From: Clavelina lepadiformis
Lineage: Eukaryota; Chordata; Ascidiacea; Aplousobranchia; Clavelinidae
Direction of reading: 5' to 3'
Assembly: GCF_947623445.1 (NCBI RefSeq)
Contig: NC_135245.1
Location: 16,375,501 to 16,439,500, forward strand
Length of the DNA stretch: 64,000 nucleotides
Both the position numbers and the translations under genes were made by a program. This document shows, piece by piece, positions 1-13,360 of the stretch. How positions within the stretch are numbered: the first letter of the stretch is position 1; the number at the start of each line of letters is the position of its first letter. The notes under the pieces are model-generated. The model made no database searches. It had not been told where the DNA came from and saw only the letters and a program-made list of their open reading frames with translations.

Positions 1-3000
1 TTTGTGGTTGTTTATTTAAAAAAGTCTTTCCATTTAGCTTCTTCTTTGTACCTGAAGTCGGTCTTCCATTTCACCTTGAGTTACTGTTCATCAACAGTCA
101 CCTCATCACGGATGCAGCTTGAATCGTTTCAAATCAGTTTATTAGTTTATTGTTTTATGCATAAAACCCGGCTACATTCTTGTTGAAACAAACACGGTTT
201 GTTTTCAATTAAAAGAACGTGCTGTTTTCGTTATGCCCCCGGCAAAGTCATTTCAAATGAAAATTTGTACATAGGTCAACAAGTCAGTTAAACCGGTACA
301 GCACTGTTCCAATATGATTCATGAAAGGAACTCGAAAGCTCACATTTTTTACTTTCTTGCTTCTTTTCTTTTTGGTTACAGTAATACAAATTGTGAACAG
401 GTAATATTCTCACGTGAAAAACGCATGAAGCGTTTTTTTTCCTCGTTGTGCAAATGTTTGATTGTAGTGGTTATAATTAAGTGCAGTCGCGCGGGCTGTC
501 TTAATAGCAGTAAAATGTATCAATTTATAGAAATGGCGAATTTAGACATCTTGTGCTGCAGTCCATCGGCTCAGCGGAGCTCGGTCGATATGATTTGGTT
601 GTACTGATGGTTACTGGCGTGGCTTGAGAGAACGTGGTATGATGTGAAACCTTTTTAAAGCCGCTTTGACTCTAGCATTTTACAACCGTGTTTTTGACAT
701 TGACGTCGTACTTTTGCAAACGTCAGTAGTGAGCGTTTATAATGCTGTATATAACTTTAAGATTATGACTCAAGGGTCATATTATTTCAGGTATCATAAT
801 ATTTAACATAGTAACCTAAATGCGAGAAAAAAATCCTGCTTGGTTATTCTGAGTCAGACCTCCCAGCTATGCGGAATTCGGCGGAAAAAATAACCGAATT
901 AACTCGTTTAACTTATAATAGGTTTGCTTGCCTGTGATCTTGAATGTTAGACCCGAATAGTTTTATGTTCGGGCACTTTATATACAAGTTACTTCCTGGA
1001 AAATCCTGCTAGTTTATGCGTTCTTCAGTGCATGTTATATTTGGGTTGTTAAATCTAGTTTAAACCGGTAAAAGACCAACGGGTCGACCAAAAACCAGGT
1101 GATATAATAATATCACTGACCTGGCTTGGTCACGACTGATATTCCTATAGCTGAAATGAAAGACGTGGCAAAAGATCTCGAACTGTTCCGGGAGCTTCTA
1201 AAGCTGCTGCCCCCAACGACCCTCCCGAGAGGAAGACGTGGGTTTCGAAAAGAGAAAGAAAAATCTATTTGGTTAATGAGAAAGTTAAAAACATTCCGTG
1301 TTTAACAAAAAATGCTGATTGGTTTATTTATGCCGTAAAGAACAAAGTAATTACGTCATAAAGAATTAATCAACAACTTTGAACGAACCAGTTTTACCCT
1401 CTTTGACTACAAACTTGCACCATTACAGGTAAAAACAACTTCAGCGTTTACGAAAACAATATTCTTGGAAGAACGTAAAAGTCTACTTTTTTCTCTGTCA
1501 ATGAAGTCAGCATGTGGCATCATTGGCAAGATAACTCATACATTTCGACATCTTTGAAACCTCTGTGTTTCTAAACAACTTTTGCTTACTAAAGCATTTC
1601 CAAATCAATGACGCAATCAATATACAACAGAGGATTATAATGTAAACTGGGAAATTATGATGAAAATATGATTTACATGTGAAGTAACGTTTATTTCGAT
1701 TTAACTTTTTGATAACATACTTACTGCACGACCTCGTGGGTTAAATTTGTTTTATCAACAGTCGCTTTATGATTTGTAGAAATGGTAGAAGAACTTGTAT
1801 TTTTTAACCAGTTCCGAGCTTGTTCGACAAAGTCCTGTAGATTCGGCACGCCTGGCAGGTTTTAAATGCAATTTGCCATCTAACTGCCCAGCTCATAAAA
1901 TTTGCTTAATAAAAGTAGTTAATGTTGAAGAACATCACCTTAAGCAGATTGTCTGCCGTTAAAACCGTTGCAAACGTGATAACTGGTTGTTTTGGCATCG
2001 CAGGAACTAACTTTCAGTCAAGTGGAGGCCTAAAATAGCCGGTTTGTCTCAACAATTAAAGCGATACTAATCAGATTACGGACTCAAGTATTATTACATC
2101 TACTTTTTTTTGCTCTTCTAACATAGTAAGTTGGTAGAATTTTATGTCTTTATATGTAAAAATACTGTCGACCAATTTCACAAACTTTTCCACCGCCAAG
2201 TGACGTTCACGACTTGCAGGCCTTAATTATTGCGCGAACAAATTGATATTTTCAGTGGAAAAAATCATAAACATACATGCCAAGAAGGCCGAATCAGTTC
2301 AGTGTATATCATTTCTATGAAACAGAAAAGACGATGTAAGTGAAACATTGCAATGAATACAGACAAACGTACAATTCAAATTGCTGGCCAGATAAAACAA
2401 CATTTATTTGTTCCTGTCCACCGTGTTCTTGAAAGAATTTTGATTACCCCACACCGCCATAATTCACACTGAGTAATTTATTATAACGAAATATATTAGT
2501 CATTAATTGTTTAAACCGTTAGCGGTTTAAAAGTAACCGCGATAAATCAAGATCATTCTAGAATCTAGCTGATGAAGCTTATAAACAAGATGGCACACAG
2601 GAACAGATCTTTAATTTGAGACGTATCATCAGTCTAATCAGAAACAATTTAATAAAAATATAATCGGTTTTATGTTAGAAGACATATATAGCTGATGTTT
2701 AATTTGTATGTTTCTTAACATAATCGTGCAATAAGATTAAAAAGCGCTGCCGATTTTTTCAAAGTACGTAACGAATCTGGTTCCAAAATTACACAAATTT
2801 TTCTTCTACGGCCTATCCCATCGAGTTAACGTTAATTAGATGCAACACACCCACCACTTATAGTTTCTTAAATATGCAAATATACGGCAAATAATGTCGT
2901 GCCGTTGTAATAAAAACTTTCAAAGTTTTAGTTTGAAAAATACTTATCGTTTTGGTTGAATAAACGCAACGTCAGCAAATAACAAACATTAAATAACAAA

Positions 3001-6000
3001 ATAGCTATATTTAATGTTTGATTTTACAATTTTTCTATTTTTCAATTTTTTTATTTTCCAACCTATACTAAAAGTGGATTTAACAAATATCTATACGTAC
3101 ACTCTAAGTAAAGCCAGCGTTTTCTGCAAAATATCAATACTAAAATATGGCCGATTTGACAAATGTCTATATCATAGTAATTGCAGCCAGCCACTTCTGG
3201 ATATAAAATGTTAATCAATGTTTGCTTAATCCATGTCTGTTAAATACAAAAGTGGTCATGCATAGATTGCTATAATTAGTGCAAAAACATTTGAAAACTG
3301 TCCACTAACTGCCGTTTACACGGAAATGAGTTGCCATTTGTCTTGCTTTGCCATATGCATTTTTCGCATTAAAAATATACGTTTATTTCCAAATCAATAA
3401 GATATAAGCATATGCAGTAACGTCATGGGTAAGCACCTTATGTGATTGGTACTTATGATATCCTATCAACAAATTGTCTAAATATTTAATAAATCCCCTG
3501 AAATTGCAATCATACCATATTTGTATATCTGGAAGGCGTCGAAACACGTGACAGCAATTTATGTCTATACATGAGTGACAGGTAGACAAACAAGTAGCAA
3601 AATACTTCCGTTTTAAAGTCAAATAAAGTTCAGCAAATAAAAGGAAGTTTTCTCTTTGCGTAATTCACCTTCGTGGTTTTGTATATCTTTCTGTAGCAAT
3701 GACGTGATTTGATTCAACATGTAGTCCAATGAACTTCAATGAGTAACTTGAAATATGAAATAAATCACTTCAACACTTACAGTTTACTTACTTACAGTTT
3801 TTTTGATACTTGCCACGCGGTCTGCAACACGTTTTGAAAATAAAAAAAAAATAATATAACAAAGTTGCCAGAAAATTAACAAAACTATTAACCTAACTTC
3901 ACAGGGTTGTTCATCAAAACAATTCTACTATTTACTGGTTGTATATTTTGGGATGATTTATCTGAGGGTATCAGGAAAAGGTGTTGTTCAGCAAAGGACT
4001 AAGAGCTGCTTTAATAAATTATAAATCAGGTTTGAGAAAACTACGTTTTGTCTTTTAAATGTAAATTTGATTAATTATATGGTGGAATAGTCTATTCTTA
4101 CGTAATTCAGAAAGTATTCATCTTTATCCAATTTCTCCTAATTGTTCCGGTTCAGATAAAAATAAAACATGCAAAAATTTTATACTTACAAAAATTTATT
4201 TAACGCTTATAGAGCAAGTACGCTTAATCAGCTTCTCCGATACACTATCACACGCCGAGGGCATATACTCAACCTATATTTTGAAGTGGAAAAAGTTTTC
4301 GTTTGCAAAATTTCAAGTAGGTTACTTTACCCAAGGCACAATTACTAAAGAGAAAAGGCGGCAAAATATACCTTGGTAATTTTAAAGACAAAAATTTGAG
4401 CCAACAGCAGCGGTTTACAAAGCTGAAATCAACACGGTAAGCGCGTAACACTAATTATTTTGACGAAATATAACCTACTAGGCCAAAATAGGCAATAAAT
4501 GGCAACAGCATTGAGCAACTAAGCAGTACGTCGGCTATATCATTAAAGCATTCAAACGCGACATGGTATAGAGGTGCAGTGGTATCGCCGAGTAAAAAGC
4601 AGTTCCACGACATAAAGAAAATGACGTTGTTGTCATTCTAAATACTACAATCATTCTTAGCCACAATTCTCTGGCGTGGTTTGCGAACCTTGGTCCGAGT
4701 TGTTATGTACGGTTATGGGAAACTGCCTTCGTTTGCAATATTATTTTAAAAGTTGTCGTTGCAGTTGTAAAGTAACTATTTTGCACAAGGCGTCTTTAAG
4801 AGTTGGTTGACGCAGTGTATGTAGATTGTTTATTACTTACATGTCAGAAGGAATGAAGTAAAGTAAAAGCTATTAAGCATAACAAATTAGCGAAAGCCAG
4901 AAAAAAATACCCAGCGAACCCATTTAACTTGCAAAAGTTTACGTGGTATGGGCATATGTGATTCATGCATGAGTGATTTCAGAGATACTTTGGCCGTAGC
5001 AAGAATTTTATTTTGTGACCTTGGAAATCTTGGATGGGTCCATTTTGAGCAAATACAGATTTTGTGTTTTGTAACTTTAGGTTAAAAGTGTAAAGTTTAT
5101 CAGAGGACAAAGCAAAAACGATCGCAACAAACAAAAATACTTATATTCTTCTCTTGAACAAAGTTTCTGAGCATAGAATGTTCAAATTTCGGATTAAACG
5201 TTTTGTTGGGGATGTTGCTAATGACGTAACGGAAACATAATCGTGGTTGATGAGGGACCAATTACGTGTTTCAGACCGAGCAGAAATAACGAAAGTTTTA
5301 ACCCCAGTCTCATTTTGTGCTCAGACAGTGATATGACGGTTTTTAGCATAGTTGAGATAAGAATAAATGAGAATTTTACGAGGTTAACAGCGGTGGATCC
5401 ACCATCATGTTGTTACTAACGCAAGCATACGTTTTAAGATAGCTTCTCGTTGGAAGTAGGCTTATAAGTTCAAAATTAAAATGCGGTAAGAAACATGGCA
5501 TTAATTAAATTTACGTCTTTTAAAAATCCCCAGTCTAAAATTAGTCTTAAATTAAACGCCGGTATGATATCAGGGTTTCAATGCGTGAATCAGTTCTTTG
5601 CTGTTTCCGGAAACAATCTACTGCAAACAACATTTCGTTTTAAGAATTAATATCTGTTTATGACGACATAATTGAAAGTATGATGCAATAAGTAACTTCC
5701 TGAACTACGTGTGAAATAACACGTGCGGCCTACTACTGTTTGTCAACATTACGTTACCACACTGTGTTCTAAGAGAATCAAAGATAATCTTGGTTGTTGA
5801 TGGCTAGGATAGCGGCTCTGGTCAGGTCGAGACATAGAATATAAATTTATCGCAAATTTAAGACTAAATATTACCCTTCCCAATTATTGGAAAATGTTTT
5901 TTCGCTTTTACGCCACTTACGCAATGACGCGACGTTTGATAAAAATGTTTAATCACGCTGATTAACCGAAGTCGTTGGGAATTTTTTTTTCGAATAGAAA

Positions 6001-6100
6001 GGAAAATTAACACCCGTTGGCTATGACGTATTAGCACTGTTGTTTACAGATAAGTTTATCGGACATCAACCGTCTGCTACGTAAAACTTTACCGTGGTTG
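1..6100. other. Gene-free AT-rich stretch
   Basis: I see no coding exon here. The open frames are short, have low-complexity or hydrophobic composition and lack recognisable domains or paired splice sites. The only compact structure I noted is a perfect 9-bp inverted repeat with a 4-base loop at 2510-2531 (TTTAAACCG / CGGTTTAAA). The stretch probably is intergenic and contains the distal upstream region of the P450 gene that follows. Confidence 0.5.
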
Positions 6101-6122
6101 CGTCGTGTTTCTGGTTACCGTG

Positions 6123-6129
6123 TATATAA
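6123..6129 (+). promoter_or_regulatory. TATA-like box upstream of the P450 gene
   Basis: The heptamer TATATAA sits about 670 bp upstream of the P450 start codon. A good splice acceptor (TTTACAG, ending at 6718) lies about 80 bp before the ATG. This fits a short non-coding first exon near 6150-6180 followed by a roughly 540-bp intron in the 5' UTR. The box is seen directly; its use as promoter is inference. Confidence 0.35.
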
Positions 6130-6800
6130 GCTACGTATAGAGCTCGCATCAGCAGCATATGCCGCGTTGTATCTTGTGACGAGGTGCGTAAAACGTCTTA
6201 GCGCTTCTTTGTAAACTATTTTATGGCTTAATTTATGTTAATATTTACAGCTACAGTTGACTAGAGTTTAGGCTGTGGTTATGGTCTTCGTTTTGGACTT
6301 CTAGGTTTGACTGTAACTTAGCAGTCAGCGGAAAAATTTACGTGCGCGTGTGCTCTATTTTGGGAGGTGGTCGATTTAATTGCAAAACCCGGCAAACAAT
6401 TTTATTTTTTTCCATGTGGGCCCATCACGGGTTATCTTGTTCGACGTAATTGGTTTTATCAGTTACTTAGCTTTTAGTGTACAGCATTATAATTAGGCTA
6501 TGTCGTGCATATGTGTTTAAGATACAGTATTAATACGTACACACTTGAAAACCACAAGTAGCAAGCAGTGCAACTCTCTGTAGCCTTTGGGTAAGTCAGT
6601 TAACTAGGTTTTTGGAGTGGTGCAAGAAACAATCTTCAATCCAAAATTCTGACGAAACTGTAGAAAACTTTAATTATTCTGTTGTGGTGTTTAATATTGC
6701 TGCATAATCGTTTACAGATAAGAAAGCTGAAAGCATAAGGTGTGTATAACTGAAATATCAAATGCATCATTGTCAAATTCTGTAACTATTACTTTTAACC

Positions 6801-9800
6801 ATGTGGCTAGCTGTTTTATTCCTGGCGGTCGTAATCTTATTCGCTGTTGACAAACTGAGAAAAAATGGCAAGGCCGAAAAATACAATCTGCCGCCAGGAC
6901 CCAAGGGGTTGCCAATACTGGGAACGTTCCCAAGTTTTTTGAAGGCGCCAGCCCATATCGTTTTTCAAGGTAACTGCTATAGACTTGTTATGCTCTTGTT
7001 GTTCGTGTAGGCGTTGGTTTGTGGTTATCGATACATGTCCGACTGGTGTTTGTGTAACTTATGTTCTTACGAACGCTTAAAGTATTTGGGTTAAGACAGA
7101 AAAACCGCTTGCTGTCTCTCTGCAAAAGGCTTACATTATGATCTAACAAGTTGTCTGTGGTCTAGTGTGATGAACTTACTACATAAATTTTCAACCGCTG
7201 GACTAGAAATCGTGCGTATTACAGCTCATTATGTCGGTCACGTCTCCGGTATTATTTCAACTACAAGCGTATTCTGGTATTCGTACTGCAGTTTTCACAA
7301 AACACCAATATATTTGAAGCAGCATAGGCGTGTTTGTGATAAGCCATTTGCAGTTGGTGAAAACTCACGTCCCACTTATCGAGATCCTCTAGTACTTCCA
7401 GGTTAATTTATTTTGGACTTTTCCTGAACCTATCTCGCAAACGTTCTGGTTTCCGTTTTCGCATTTCCATACATTATCAAACAAACGTCATGACATCATC
7501 CTAAGACGAATGGAACGCGACTTATGAAGGACATCGTAAGAGGGGAATAACCGAAACCGACACTTCCCAAACTGATTTTAAAAGCAGAAAATTTTGTAGT
7601 GTATTTCTAGCATTAAAAGTCGTTCTTACAAACGTTTATTTTACAGAATGGACAAAGGCATACGGAAAAATTTATAGATTCACCCTTGGCACTGGAACGT
7701 CTGTCGTTCTTGGCGATGCAGATACCGTACGAGAAGCCATGTTGACCAAATCACCCGCGGTCGACAGCCGATGCCAGTGGAGATACTGTTTTATAACAAC
7801 GTTTAGAGGTGATTTATATCGAAACCAGCATCGATGATACAGTTAATTACTATTTACAGTTGTAAGATGTGATAAATATTTATTTCCAAACACTTTTTAA
7901 TAACTTTAATTGCTGTTTGCGTAATCGTAACAATCACTAATCATTTTTAATTTAAATTGAACCTGCGTGGGCCGACCTGACGATTTTATCTTAGTAAAGA
8001 TGGTAAACAAGTTTACAACACATACAGCTATTGACCGGGGCACTTGATGTACAGACATGCTTTATTCACCTGATGTGAAAGACTTGTAAAGAAAATCTTG
8101 TTCTGTCGCTTATAATTTCATTCCGAAGCCAAATTTATAAGATTTAAAATGTACAGCGTTTGACTAAGAGTTTTTGTCGCCTCCTAAACAGGTTTATCGG
8201 TCTTGCCTTATTCGCAAAAGTGGATGAACACGCGTCGAAGAACACTAACCATTCTACGAGACTTTGGTATGGGAAAATCATTCATGGAAGACCGGATCTA
8301 CGAAGAGAGTAAGATTTATTTCTTCATTTTACCGTATATTGGGACCCATTTTTAAAACTTCTTCCCCAGGTGAAAGCGTAAACTATTTATTTCTCTTCCA
8401 TCCACCTTAGTTGGATTGCTCTCCAATAGTAAATTTGCTTTTCTACTGACAGGTCTCGGAAACTTTGATAAAATATAACAGTCTATTTTTTATTGCAAAT
8501 TTTCATTGCACGACAGCGGCACAACGTGCACGTCGTGTTTTTCATTTCATTGTTCACGGCAAGTGTTTGCTGCGCATAATAACCTGCAGCACGCGTTGGC
8601 ATGAGCAAGAAGAGGGTTTTATGATGCTAAAGCCTTCCCATTTTATCGACACTTTACGCATCAAAAAGTAGCGAAACTATTAAATGTATTTATTTTGTCA
8701 TGTGATGTGGCAAAACTCGTCCCATGAAAAATTTACTTGTTTACGCCGAGGGTAATTGGCACTGGATGAAGTTATTTACTCAGCGTGTCCTTTCCATTGA
8801 TATCATTAATTATTTTCGTGCAGCGTTGCGCTTAATAAAATGTATGCTGGATAACGGAGGAAACGGGGAAAAGAATTTTGAGCCGAGAAACATGCTACGA
8901 CGTTCTCCCGTAAACACTCTTTGTTGGATTCTCTTTGGAAAACGGTAAATTTGGAGCTCTTGCAACTCTCAAGCTAGTATGTTTTTCCTTGGGTAGCGCT
9001 CAGGCTAGATGCAGAAAATGAGCTTGCCTAAAATAAAATCAATAACTCACCAACATAATTCACGCATTCGTTGTTCATTCAGGTATGACTATGACCATCC
9101 GGGTTTGCTCTACGTAATGGATACAGTGGAAACGCTCGTAAACATTCTGGCCACCGCAAGCATCTACGACATTCTTCCAAGTTGGCTTCGAAGAATCCTT
9201 GGTTTCAGCTTAAGGAGCTTCCATAAACAGCTTCAGAACTTAAATAAATTTATGCACGATCGGGTCGACGAACACAGGAAAACGTACAATGAGAAAGATA
9301 CCAATAATTTTGTTGATGCTTGGCTAAAGGTGATAAGTTATTGCTGAATTAGATTAGTCTATGTTGGCTGCAAGCTCTAATTTGCATGTAGAGTGAGTAA
9401 ATTTGCAAAAAGTATTAAATATATTAAATAAACCAGGATACTATACGTTTTTATTTATTAATTACGAATTTCATCGACCAATAATTATTATTAAATGCGA
9501 TCATCCATGATCCAACATATCGTGTTGCGAATATATAGGCACGAGACGCCGACAAAGCCAAAAATACGACAAACATTCACGCACGCGTGCCATCTAGCGG
9601 TAGAGCGAATGATAGTGGAGAAGAGAAAGAATTTAGTGAGTTGCCGGATGTTTTGCAAGATGTGATCATCGCAGGCGCTCATTCAACAGGGATTGTTTTC
9701 CACTGGACGGTTCTATTGCTAGTGCTTCACAAAGACGTTCAGGACAAGGTGGGAATCTGAAGGTTTCGTTGTGTTATTGACCACACCACAATTTAGATAA

Positions 9801-10782
9801 GTTGGAAATAGTTTTATTTCTCGTACTTCAGATTCACAGTAGAAAGTATTGTTTTACCTGGTCAGGCATATAAAGAAATAACTGAAATAATTGGAGCCGA
9901 TCAAGTTCCCAGCATGGCCCACCGTTCAAAACTTAGATACATTGACGCGTTAATCAACGAGGTTTTACGCGTGTCAACTGTATTGCCATTAGTTGCACAT
10001 GCCACCGGGAAAGACACGACAATAGCCGGTTACGACGTTCCTGGAAATATTGAAGGTATTTCTTTCCTTTCAAAGTCGTTTTTGCTTTGCGGAAAGACAA
10101 TCGAATACGTAGTAGCCAACAGAACGCCTATATTTACACTTATTGGTTTCAAAGTATCTTCATTAAGCAACAAAATGGACAACTAAGCTATATGTTAACA
10201 GCCATAAACTCAATAAATTTACTATACTGTATTTGCAGTAATTTACAATAACTGGACGTTGAATCATGATGAGAAAAGATTTCCCGATCCATTTTGTTTT
10301 AACCCGGACAGATGGCTAGATGAGGAAGGAAAGCTGAGGAAAGATCTTCTGCGTGGATTCTTTCCGTTTGGACTAGGTAACGCACAAAAACTTGCTTATG
10401 CGTTATGGCTTATGACGACAGGGGATATTGTGTACTCAATTTTACTACTATCATTGATAAATTTTCTTGCCTACTGACAGGAAAAAGATCTTGTGCTGGC
10501 GAATCCCTTGCTAGAATGCAGTTGTTTATAACAACTGTTACACTGATTCAGCATCTTGAGTTTCTTCCACCAGGTTGGTCAGTCATGTCAAGTGAAACTA
10601 TCTCATATTTGCAATGTACTATAGCATAAATCATACACATTGCTTGTCTTCATTCGTTAATAGATGCAACGGCGTCGGAAGATTTAAAACCTGTTGTGCA
10701 CCACGAGTTTGGTATGCTCGCCACTTGCAAACCTTTCGTGATGAGAGCCAAGAAAAGGCCGAACTCTACCGCTTTGGTTTAG
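6801..10782 (+). CDS. Microsomal cytochrome P450, CYP2-clan type (10 exons)
   Basis: Haem-thiolate monooxygenase, expected to be anchored in the ER and fed by NADPH-P450 reductase. The exons I can join in frame are 6801-6969, 7647-7808, 8192-8308, 8824-8944, 9083-9329, 9539-9748, 9866-10055, 10239-10376, 10481-10573 and 10664-10782, giving about 521 aa, the usual length. The N-terminal membrane helix (residues 1-17) is followed by the proline hinge LPPGPKGLPILG. Later come WxxxR-like WMNTRRRT (C helix), FEPRNMLRRSPVN, the I-helix AGAHST, the K-helix ExxR as NEVLR, NPDRW, and the haem loop FPFGLGKRSCAGES with its cysteine ligand. Exon phases agree at every junction. The hinge, FEPR and DPFCFNPDRW segments place it in the CYP1/CYP2 clan; I cannot name the subfamily or substrate. 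The conserved acidic residue of the I-helix is His here. Confidence 0.93.
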
Positions 10783-11649
10783 TCTTGGTCTTGGAACTTG
10801 GTCAGGGACATATCTGATGTTTATGTAATTACGATTTTAGTTTTTGTGAAAATAACTCTAGGTCTACCACTTGGAAGGTTGCTTGTAAATCAGCATTTTA
10901 ATTCAGCATAACTTAATTCGTTAATTGATTTAACTTGAAACGGTTGGCTGTTTCCGTTTATAGAAATATGTTGCAATGTATGCAGTTTTCCATCTTATTG
11001 TTTGTATGTTTTTTTTGGTGAAATTGCTTACTGGGTTGGGGTTCACTGTTGGCTGTCAACTAGAAAATCTTTTATGGACTACCTGGTCAACAAATCGTTT
11101 TTAGTTACAATCTCCATTTTGCTAAGGTGGCAAATATGAACTGAGATGCCTAAAACAGGGCAACTCAATCCCTTTACAGCTTCTACAACAAGTTCAACTT
11201 TGAATCAACTTGCCACAAATTACTGAAGTTTCTAAATTCTGTAATAAGTTTAGTCGAATTTAGTTTACAAATGTTGGAGTAGGCAAACGTTGCGTTGTTA
11301 TCAAACATACCGAAAATGCTATGAAATAAATACCTCCATGTTATAACTTACCTCTAACCGTTGGTTTCAGGCGTTATGAATATATTTATATCTCAAAAAT
11401 TATTGTTGCCGAGAAATGAAAATTTACCTTATTTGTTGCACTTTGTACAGAAAGCTTTCACCGTTAACAACACTTTGTAATAAGTTATCAGTTACCACAT
11501 ACTACATGCCTGTGTGAAAAATCTTGTTTCATGAAAGTAGCTCTTGCTTTTTTATGTACTTTTCAGGTGATTATTTATTGGGTAGAAATACGAATTGTAT
11601 GTTTCTTAAAGGCACGAGTGTTTTACTGCAGTAGTTACAGCACTTAAGA
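10783..11649. other. Downstream flank of the P450 gene
   Basis: AT-rich 3' flank with no coding exon that I can support. I did not find a convincing AATAAA close to the P450 stop codon. Confidence 0.4.
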
Positions 11650-11955
11650 TAGTGGTTCCCAAACTTTTTCAGCTTGTGGCACACTAGAAAAATTATAAAA
11701 CGCTCGTGGCACACTTACAAGAGAAGAAAAGTTGCTTTAAAAAATTACGATACTCTATTAGCAATGCCATAATTGTTTTCATCGTCACATGTGCTTATAT
11801 ATCAGCTATTGAAGCAGTTAGAAAGCTTTTAAGTCGCATATGCTTGTCTGCATGCCTTAATTATTCTAAATATTTATACAGTTCTTCTCCAAAATTCCAA
11901 AAAGATTCGCGGCACACCTGAGAATCTATGGTGGCACACAGTTTGGGAATCACTG
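11650..11955. mobile_element. Non-autonomous hAT element (about 306 bp)
   Basis: The ends form inverted repeats: TAGTGGTTCCCAAACT on the left and the complement AGTTTGGGAATCACTG on the right. GTGGCACAC-type subterminal motifs recur inside. The flanks are ACTTAAGA (11642-11649) and ACTTAAGG (11956-11963), an 8-bp target duplication with one mismatch. The short length, terminal CAG/TAG and 8-bp duplication fit a hAT MITE. Confidence 0.8.
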
Positions 11956-11963
11956 ACTTAAGG

Positions 11964-13360
11964 GCTCGGCAGTCGACAACCTCTGTAAAAAGGGTTAATT
12001 TTTTGGTTTTAATATTAAGTGAAATTACTAAAAATACATTTCGGCTACTCTAAAAATCCCGCATAGAGCTCAATGAAATTTTGAATGTGAGTTTAGTCTG
12101 CCTTAGGCTATTTCATGAAATTCCAATAAGTTAACTCTTGCGCTTGCTAAACTCAAGACTAGAATTTTGGGTCAAAAACGTCAAATTTCATACATTTTCA
12201 AGCGAACTTATGCATGTGACTTGAAGTTTTTAACGAGCCACCTGTTAAAAATAACACCGGTCGTACTGGCCTAACAAATATTTTAAAAATATTACACAGA
12301 ACGTCCAACAAAATAATGGAAATCGCAATATTGTATGTCGGTCGGGCTCTTGTTGTTTGGAACATGACGGCACAAGTTAGCTAGATTTTGACTATAGTAG
12401 CGATGTCGTAATCCAGCCAATTTTTTATTTGCACAATGGAAAGCTCTCAGAAAAGTTATGATTTAACCAACACAAAGAAATAGTGGATCAATGTATAATC
12501 TCTTGAATATATACTAACTAGGTAGGAAATATTTATCTGCCAGGGATCGCTTACAATGGCAGTTGCAGTGGGAAATGACGGTAACCACTGTTTGCACAAA
12601 ATGACGTTTGAAGCTTGTTCGATACGGCTACTTGGCTGGTCGAATACTTGGCCACGTTGATTAACCCACTTATGAAACAAATAAAAACACCGGCTACAGC
12701 CGTTTCCCAATATGGTCATTGACAATCAGTGCCATTTTTCAAGCGATTCATATTTCATTTTTGAGAACAAAATGAATGCTGCTTGTGCAATATCCGTTAT
12801 ACAGTGAAAAAGAGAGATACAGTAGAAATGCGAAATATCAATACTGCAAATGGCATACATTGAGTGATTTCGTTTTGTAGCGTACAACTAACCAAAGACA
12901 TTGCAACATTTTTTGACAAAGGCACACACCAAAACGTAACAAGAGAATATACAAAAACATAAAGCACATTATTCTGATAAATATATCGGAATATGACAAT
13001 AGAGACATAATACTTCGCCAGTGTGAAAAGAAATTTCAGTTAAACATGGTGTCCTATTAATCCAGCTGTTAACTAGGTGACTGTGCACATATTTTTACCT
13101 ATTAATTATAAAACAAACTGAAGAAAAAAATAACAACTCAAGGGTTGCCCTTATTGCCTTAACTGACATGTGAAACTGACAAATAAACGGCGAAAACTGC
13201 ATGGATAGTGAGAAAAGTAGAACAATAACATGTAGAATAGTACATATTTGCTTCAAATATTGCAATACACAAAAGGTTGAATACGTTCGATACGCGGCAG
13301 TATCACTCAGCTGTTTAAATACGAATGTCATAGAATTTAAGTTGACTTCAGCTCGAACAA
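11964..13360. other. Intergenic stretch between the P450 and TP53I13 genes
   Basis: I see no supported gene. The frames present are short and without domains. The two flanking genes converge on this interval, so it contains both 3' flanks. Confidence 0.4.
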
